This document shows positions 22,244-27,257 of a stretch of DNA of 27,257 bases, piece after piece. The stretch comes from JOPF136 sp035272605 (GTDB lineage Bacteria; Acidobacteriota; Terriglobia; Acidiferrales; UBA7541): contig DATEQM010000001.1 in NCBI GenBank assembly GCA_035272605.1, positions 1 to 27,257 on the forward strand. Reading direction: 5' to 3'. The notes below the pieces were generated by a model that did no database searches, was not told the DNA's origin, and saw nothing but the letters and a program-made list of their open reading frames with translations. Position 1 is the stretch's first letter; every line of letters begins with the position of its first letter. Position numbers and translations under genes: made by a program.

Positions 22244-24480
22244 ACGTGCAGCGGAGATCTCTGGCGCGCGTGATGCGATGCTGTCCGAGTGCTGTGGCGC
22301 TGGCAGCGGGGCTGTTCACTCTGGCCGCCTGCGGCAGTTCGGGGCAATCCACACCGCCGCCGCCGCCGGCGCCAGTGGTCAGACTGCCGGGTAGCGTGCC
22401 GTTCGGCCCTGTCCCCGAGGGGGCGACCAGCACGGCCATGACGGTTATCCTAATGAACGTGGGCACAGAGTCGCTCATTTTCACGAGCAGCCCAGCCATC
22501 ACGGGCACGAACGAGGCGGATTTCGCGATCACAGGGGCGACCTGTTCGACGGCGAGCCCGCTGATCACCAACGCCAGTTGCACGGTCACGGTCACCTTCA
22601 AACCATCCACAACTTCTGCCGAGACCGCCGCCCTGGGTTTCGCTGATAACGCTACCCCCGGTTCGCAGAGCGTTTCCCTTACGGGGACCGGCACGGCTCC
22701 TGCCCCGGTGGTGAACCTGCCAGCTAGCATCCCGTTTGGAGGAGTGACCCCAGTGGGTACGCCCAGCGGAACAGGGACAGCCACGCTGATCAACATGGGC
22801 AGCGCCACGCTTACCTTCACCAGCGCCCCAGCCGTTACAGGAGCGAACGCGGCCGATTTTGCAATCGCCTCCAATACCTGCCTCGTGGCAAACCCCGTAC
22901 CCGTAACCGGCAGTTGCGCCGTCGGTGTGGTGTTCACGCCATCGACGGGTGGCGCGGAATCGGCCTCGTTGAAGTTTACCGACAATGCGGCGAACAGCCC
23001 CCAGAGCGTCTCCCTAACGGGCACAGGGGGCGAGCCAGTTGTTAGTCTACCGATGAGTCTGCCCTTCGGTTCCGTCACGCAGGGTGTCACGAGCCCGTCC
23101 ATGACCGTGACTCTGATGAACTCGGGAAACTTGCCACTTACCTTCAACAGCCCACCAGCCGTCGCGGGGGCGGACGCGGCGGATTTCAACATGATCGCGA
23201 ACACATGCACGGTGCCAAGCCCGGTGGCTGCGGACGGGAGCTGCACGGTCACGCTGACCTTCACCCCTTCGACTTTGGCCATGGAAAGCGCGTCCTTGAA
23301 CTTTGCCGATAACGCCGCAAACAGTCCTCAGAGCGTCTCGTTAACTGGAACCGGCACCGTCGCGCCGAACAACGTCCTGCCGGTTCAGGTGACCCTCGGC
23401 CCACCCGGAGTGGAGGACGTGGACATCCTGTTCGCCAGCGTCACCATTTGTGTCCCCGGAAGCACGACGGACTGCCAGACGATCGACAATATCGAGGTGG
23501 ACACAGGATCCGAGGGGCTTCGCGTGCTCGCCTCGCAATTGAACATTGCCCTCCCTCAGGCCACCCTCGGAGGACAGGCTTTGGGAAATTGCGTTCAATT
23601 TGTGGACTTGTCGTACGCGTGGGGACCCGTACAGACGGGAGATATCGTGATGGCTGGAGAAAAAGCGGCTTCTCAACCCATCCAGGTGATTGCCGAACCC
23701 GGTTTTGCCTCCGTGCCGACCGGGGCAAATGGCTGTGCAGTCTCTGGCGGGACAGACCTCGATACGGTGGTAGCATTCGGGGCCAACGGCATCATTGGAG
23801 TGGGACCGTTCCGGCAGGATTGCGGCCCGGCCTGCGCCCAGGAGGCCAGACCGGGGACATACTACACTTGCCCGAACAATAGCTGCTCGCCTACGACGAT
23901 TCCCCTCGCGAGCCAGCTTCAGAACCCAGTGTGGATGTTTCCCCAGGATAACAACGGCGTGCTGGTCTCGCTCCCGAGCGTCGCCGCCAACGGGGCCTTG
24001 ACGGTCGACGGATCGCTGATTTTCGGCATCGGAACGCAGGCGAACAACGTGCTGGGCACCGCCCAGGTCTACACCACCGACGACGTTGGAAACTTTACAG
24101 CGACCTACAAAAACGTCGCATATGCGGATAGTTTCGTTGACTCGGGCTCTAACGGCCTTTTCTTCCTCAACACCTCGCAATCAGGTCTCACCGCTTGCCC
24201 CATGTCGTCCAATTTTTATGGGTTCTATTGTTCTTCGGGTGGTCCTTTCACGGTCACGAACAAAGGGGCGAACGGCGTCTCGGGGCAGGTCTCCTTCAGC
24301 ATCGTGAATGCCACCACCCTCTTCAACAACAACCCCAACGCCGCGGCCTTCAGTAATCTCGGCGGGCCCTTCTCGAACACGTTTGATTACGGGCTGGCGT
24401 TCTTCTTCGGCCGCAACGTCTTCACGGGCATCGAGGGGCAACAGACTGGAACCGTGACGGGTCCTTTCTTCGCGTTCTGA
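22240..24480 (+). CDS. DUF3443 lipoprotein with three N-terminal ASH/HYDIN-type repeats
   Basis: A 746-residue predicted lipoprotein (lipobox TLAAC, Cys31) with a Pro-rich linker. Three consecutive repeats of about 105 residues follow (about 46-150, 157-262, 267-372), each beginning VVxLPxSxPFG and ending QSVSLTGTG with FADNA or FTDNA before it. This is the ASPM-SPD2-HYDIN (choice-of-anchor D) pattern. The DUF3443 domain occupies about 378-746 and has VDTGSEGLRVL (D421) and FVDSGSNGLFF (D634). The C-terminus YGLAFFFGRNVFTGI matches copy 1. The repeats are absent from copy 1, so they were gained after or lost before duplication. It is coupled by ATGA to the DUF2844 copy 2 gene. Confidence 0.88.
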   Translation: MNVQRRSLARVMRCCPSAVALAAGLFTLAACGSSGQSTPPPPPAPVVRLPGSVPFGPVPEGATSTAMTVILMNVGTESLIFTSSPAITGTNEADFAITGATCSTASPLITNASCTVTVTFKPSTTSAETAALGFADNATPGSQSVSLTGTGTAPAPVVNLPASIPFGGVTPVGTPSGTGTATLINMGSATLTFTSAPAVTGANAADFAIASNTCLVANPVPVTGSCAVGVVFTPSTGGAESASLKFTDNAANSPQSVSLTGTGGEPVVSLPMSLPFGSVTQGVTSPSMTVTLMNSGNLPLTFNSPPAVAGADAADFNMIANTCTVPSPVAADGSCTVTLTFTPSTLAMESASLNFADNAANSPQSVSLTGTGTVAPNNVLPVQVTLGPPGVEDVDILFASVTICVPGSTTDCQTIDNIEVDTGSEGLRVLASQLNIALPQATLGGQALGNCVQFVDLSYAWGPVQTGDIVMAGEKAASQPIQVIAEPGFASVPTGANGCAVSGGTDLDTVVAFGANGIIGVGPFRQDCGPACAQEARPGTYYTCPNNSCSPTTIPLASQLQNPVWMFPQDNNGVLVSLPSVAANGALTVDGSLIFGIGTQANNVLGTAQVYTTDDVGNFTATYKNVAYADSFVDSGSNGLFFLNTSQSGLTACPMSSNFYGFYCSSGGPFTVTNKGANGVSGQVSFSIVNATTLFNNNPNAAAFSNLGGPFSNTFDYGLAFFFGRNVFTGIEGQQTGTVTGPFFAF

Positions 24481-24569
24481 GCGCGACGGAATCTGGCGCG
24501 GAGTCGGGGCGCCGCGCGCTGCGAGCCGGCGAAACGTGGCGCGCGCGTTCGGCGGGAGTGGGCACCCGT

Positions 24570-25748
24570 CTACGCCAGCGCTTGGCGCAAATCCGCAATC
24601 AGGTCGTCCACGTCTTCGAGCCCCACGGAAACGCGAACCGTGCCGGGCGTGACCCCGGCGGCCTTCAACTCCGCCGGACTCATGTTGTAGTGCGAGGTAT
24701 ACGCAGGCAGGATCACCAGCGATTCGACCCCGCCCAGGCTCGCGGCCAGAAGAAACAGCCGCACGCGGTCGCAGAAGTGCCGCGCCGCACCCAGCCCGCC
24801 CTTCAGATCGAACGCCATCATGCCCCCGAACCCGCGCATCTGCCGCCGCGCCAGCGCGTGGTCGGGATGCGACTTCAATCCGGGGTAGTGCACCCGCGCC
24901 ACCTTCGGATGTTTTTCGAGGAACCGCGCCACCTGCATGGCGTTTTCACAGTGGCGCGGCATGCGCACTCCCAGCGACTTAATCCCGCGGTCCAGCAGGA
25001 ACGCGGCCTCCGGGTCCATCGAGCCGCCCAGATAAATCACCGCTTGCCGCACTTCCTTGATTCGCTCCCGGCTGCCCACCGCCGCCCCGGCGATGACGTC
25101 GGAATGCCCGGCGAGGTACTTCGTCGCGCTGTGCAGCACCACGTCAAAGCCCAGGCTGAGCGGCTTCTGCAGGAGCGGCGTGGCAAACGTGTTGTCCACC
25201 ATGGACACCAGCCCGTGCTGCCGCGCGAATCCCGCGGCCTTCTCCAGGTCCACCAGGCGGAGCGTGGGATTCGTCGGCGATTCCACGTACAGCACGCGCG
25301 TCAGCGGCGTCACCATGCGCTCAATTCCCTCCAGGCCGCACTCCACATGCCTCACGCAGATGCCCAGCCGCGGCAGCACGTCGCGCATCAGCCGGTAGGT
25401 GCCACCGTAGAGCTGCGTCGAGGCGATCACCTCGTCTCCCGTGCTCAGGTGCGCCAGAAGCGCGCTGGAAATCGCGGCCATGCCCGATGCCGTCACAATG
25501 GCGGCCTCGCCTCCCTCCAGCGCCGCCAGCTTCGCCTCCACCACCGCCAGCGTGGGGTTGCCGTAGCGCGTGTAGATGTAAGCCTTGCTCTTCCCCGCGG
25601 CCCACAGCTTCATCTCTTCCGTATTACGAAACGTGAAATTCGAGGTGCGCGAGATGGGCAGTCCCACCTCCGTGCCGATGCCGTGGCGTTCCGTCCCGGC
25701 GTGAATCGCCACGGTCGCGGAGTTCCATGCATTCCGATTGTGTTTCAT
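24570..25748 (-). CDS. Cys/Met-metabolism PLP-dependent enzyme (cystathionine synthase/lyase family)
   Basis: A 392-residue fold-type I PLP enzyme of the trans-sulfuration family. Motifs are SKAYIYTRYGNPT, ASGMAAISSALLAHL, the YGGTY phosphate region, VESPTNPTLRLVDL, VDNTFATPLLQKPLSLG and the PLP-lysine HSATKYLAGHSD (about K210), then SLGGVESLVILPA near the C-terminus. Members act as cystathionine gamma-synthase, beta- or gamma-lyase, or O-acylhomoserine sulfhydrylase; motifs alone do not decide. ATG 25748 (MKHNRN) is preceded by GGAAGG; an in-frame start at 25835 lies in the leader. It is downstream of the EF-G-like gene on the same strand but has its own promoter candidate. Confidence 0.93.
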   Translation of the reverse strand: MKHNRNAWNSATVAIHAGTERHGIGTEVGLPISRTSNFTFRNTEEMKLWAAGKSKAYIYTRYGNPTLAVVEAKLAALEGGEAAIVTASGMAAISSALLAHLSTGDEVIASTQLYGGTYRLMRDVLPRLGICVRHVECGLEGIERMVTPLTRVLYVESPTNPTLRLVDLEKAAGFARQHGLVSMVDNTFATPLLQKPLSLGFDVVLHSATKYLAGHSDVIAGAAVGSRERIKEVRQAVIYLGGSMDPEAAFLLDRGIKSLGVRMPRHCENAMQVARFLEKHPKVARVHYPGLKSHPDHALARRQMRGFGGMMAFDLKGGLGAARHFCDRVRLFLLAASLGGVESLVILPAYTSHYNMSPAELKAAGVTPGTVRVSVGLEDVDDLIADLRQALA

Positions 25749-25799
25749 CGTTGTGGTCCTTCCCGGAGGGGTGAGATTCCCGTGCGCTTCAGAAATGAC

Positions 25800-25829
25800 A
25801 CAATACGCGGCGGTCACGCGGCCCGCCAA
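25800..25829 (-). promoter_or_regulatory. Possible sigma70-type promoter of the trans-sulfuration enzyme gene
   Basis: On the minus strand TTGGCG (25824-25829) and TATTGT (25800-25805) are 18 bases apart. Transcription would start near 25793, giving a leader of about 45 bases to ATG 25748. The -35 box is weak and the -10 box matches four of six positions. Confidence 0.33.
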
Positions 25830-25954
25830 GTCCAATTTGGTTGTGAGGGGCCGTGCCGCCGGCCTGGTGTGTAGAGGCGGGATTAGCCCGCCACTTCGCG
25901 CTGCGCGCGGCGCCCACCATGGCTGAGCGGATGCGATGGGCAGCCGGCCCCGGA

Positions 25955-27257
25955 TTACTCTTCCTCTTCCTCCGCCGGGGCTCCGCGCTCCTTCTTCGCC
26001 AGATCAATGATCTTCTGCGCCTGCTCGGCGGGCACGTAGTCGTAATGCGAGAATTCCATCGCGTAGCTCGCGCGCCCCTGGGTCATGGACGTGAGCGTGT
26101 TCGCGTAGCTCAGCAGCTCGGCCAGCGGCGCCTGGCCTTTCACGATCACGCTCGTTCCCCGCGTTTCGTTTCCGCTCACCCGCCCGCGCCGGCTGGACAG
26201 ATCCCCCACGATGTCGCCCAGAAACTGCTCCGGGGCGTACACCTCGAGGTTCATGATGGGCTCCAGCAATGAGGGCCGCGCCGCCTTCATGGATTCCTTG
26301 AAAGCCAGCGACCCGGCGATCTTGAAGGCCATCTCCGAAGAGTCCACGTCGTGGTACTTCCCGTCGTAGAGCACCGCGCGAAAATCCGTCACCGGGAATC
26401 CCGCCAGGAAGCCGCGCTCGGCGGCGTCCCGCAGTCCCTTTTCCACCGCGGGGATGAAGTTTTTCGGGATGGACCCGCCGAAAATGTCGTCCACGAATTC
26501 CACGCCGGTTCCCCGCGGCAGCGGCTCCATGCGGATGCGGCATACGCCGAACTGCCCGCGCCCGCCGGTCTGCTTCTTGTGCTTGCCTTCCGCGTCGGCC
26601 TTCCCGCGAATCGTTTCCCGGTAGGGCACTTTGGGCGGCTTCAGCGTCAGGTCCACGTGATAGCGGTTGTGCAGCTTGGAGACCACCACCTCGATGTGCT
26701 TCTGCCCCGAGCCGCTCAGCAGGAATTCCTTCGTCTGCGCGTCCCGCGAAAACCGCAGCGCCAGGTCTTCCTCGAGCAGCCGGTGAATGGACTGCCCGAT
26801 CTTGTCTTCGTCCGCGCGCGTCTTGGGCTCGATGGCAAACGTGATGGAGGGCTCCGGGATGCGCGCCGTGCGGTAGAAAATCGGCGCCGTCTTGTCTCCC
26901 AGCGTATCGCCCGTAAACGTGTCTTTCAGCTTGGCCACCGCGCCGATGTCGCCCGCGTGCAGCTCGGGCACGGCCACGGCCGTTTTTCCCTGCATCCCCT
27001 GCAGGTGCTGGAAGCGTTCCGGCGCGTTCCGCACGTAGTTCTGGAGCGTCGCGTCGTTCTTCACCACCCCCGACATGACCTTGAAGTAGCTGATGCGCCC
27101 GGCGAACAGGTCCACCACGGTCTTGAACACGAACACGGACACCGGCGCGCTATCCGCCGTCTTCCGCTCCACTTCGTTCCCCTTTCCGCCCGGCTCGCTC
27201 GTGCCCGTGGTCTTTCCGTGATACAGCGGCGAGGGCATCATCTTGGCCAGAAAGCTC
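25955..27257 (-). CDS. Elongation factor G-like protein, C-terminal part (runs off the window)
   Basis: The frame is open to the window edge (SFLAKMMPSPLYHGK at the edge, with no stop), so the N-terminal GTPase domain lies outside; the ATG at 27241 is internal. Visible parts are an EF-G domain II region (VFKTVVDLFAGRISYFKVMSG), domain III (AIEPKTRADEDKIGQSIHRLLEED... LSGSGQKHIEVVVSKL), domain IV (YRETIRGKADAEGKHKKQTGGRGQFG, GGSIPKNFIPAVEKGLRDA) and domain V (EPIMNLEVYAPEQFLGDIVGDLSSRRGRV). The KHKKQTGGRGQFG form fits the EF-G2-like paralogue group more than the canonical translocase. The protein ends in a Glu-rich tail. The actual paralogue function is not decided here. Confidence 0.9.
   Translation of the reverse strand, partial: SFLAKMMPSPLYHGKTTGTSEPGGKGNEVERKTADSAPVSVFVFKTVVDLFAGRISYFKVMSGVVKNDATLQNYVRNAPERFQHLQGMQGKTAVAVPELHAGDIGAVAKLKDTFTGDTLGDKTAPIFYRTARIPEPSITFAIEPKTRADEDKIGQSIHRLLEEDLALRFSRDAQTKEFLLSGSGQKHIEVVVSKLHNRYHVDLTLKPPKVPYRETIRGKADAEGKHKKQTGGRGQFGVCRIRMEPLPRGTGVEFVDDIFGGSIPKNFIPAVEKGLRDAAERGFLAGFPVTDFRAVLYDGKYHDVDSSEMAFKIAGSLAFKESMKAARPSLLEPIMNLEVYAPEQFLGDIVGDLSSRRGRVSGNETRGTSVIVKGQAPLAELLSYANTLTSMTQGRASYAMEFSHYDYVPAEQAQKIIDLAKKERGAPAEEEEE

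Noticed and set aside
25767..25790. GGGGTGAGATTCCCG on the plus strand, similar to part of the FMN riboswitch
   Set aside because: The following conserved helices are absent and no plus-strand gene lies downstream; it lies in the leader of a minus-strand gene.
1..27257. CRISPR arrays, tRNA genes, insertion sequences and prophage genes
   Set aside because: No regularly spaced repeats, cloverleaf-like sequences, transposase or phage structural motifs were recognised by eye on either strand.

Overview
The window is a G+C-rich bacterial segment whose gene content best fits Acidobacteriota, probably an uncultured or metagenome-derived lineage. The pointers are the DUF2844/DUF3443 secreted-protein pairs, ASH/HYDIN-type repeats next to a lipobox, short palindromic GCGCCGGCGTCCCGC-type repeats, and frequent GTG/TTG starts. 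The taxonomy is inferred from gene content and was not tested by phylogeny. I saw no rRNA, tRNA, CRISPR array, insertion sequence or phage gene.

Layout. 1-2.8 kb (+): a metallophosphoesterase, a small membrane-anchored protein and a large protein with a PD-(D/E)XK-like nuclease signature. 3.1-5.1 kb (-): DksA/TraR-type zinc-finger protein, ComF-type phosphoribosyltransferase and HNH nuclease, ended by a strong intrinsic terminator. 5.2-5.8 kb (+): a probable 39-codon small gene and an exported rhodanese-like protein. 6.0-12.1 kb (+): a 2-oxoacid dehydrogenase complex cluster in the order E3 (lpdA), octanoyltransferase (lipB), E1 alpha, E1 beta, E2. The lipoyl-attachment enzyme is thus encoded with the lipoyl-carrying E2. 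Several non-coding repeats sit in this cluster, one of them inside the E1 alpha reading frame.

12.5-15.3 kb (+) is the most interesting region: a compact RiPP-type cluster. It has a 91-residue exported precursor with a duplicated CKGKNSCKGxGGC motif, a DUF692/MNIO oxidative iron enzyme, a DUF2063 (BufC/HvfC-type) partner translationally coupled to it, and a DoxX membrane protein. This is the architecture of bufferin-type metallophore systems, with a precursor built from two Cys-motif modules.

15.3-19.5 kb (-): a two-gene HipA-like kinase/DUF3037 unit in which the kinase-like protein seems to lack the catalytic Asp, an acidic-then-basic (histone-H1-tail-like) protein, and an MltD-like lytic transglycosylase with three LysM domains. 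19.9-24.5 kb (+): two tandem copies of a DUF2844-DUF3443 gene pair. Each pair has an ATGA overlap, and each is preceded about 100 bp upstream by the same ECF-sigma-like promoter motif. The DUF3443 proteins carry two D(T/S)GS motifs like pepsin-type aspartic proteases, and the second copy has gained three ASH-type repeats. 24.6-27.3 kb (-): a Cys/Met-metabolism PLP enzyme and the C-terminal part of an EF-G-like protein that runs off the window.
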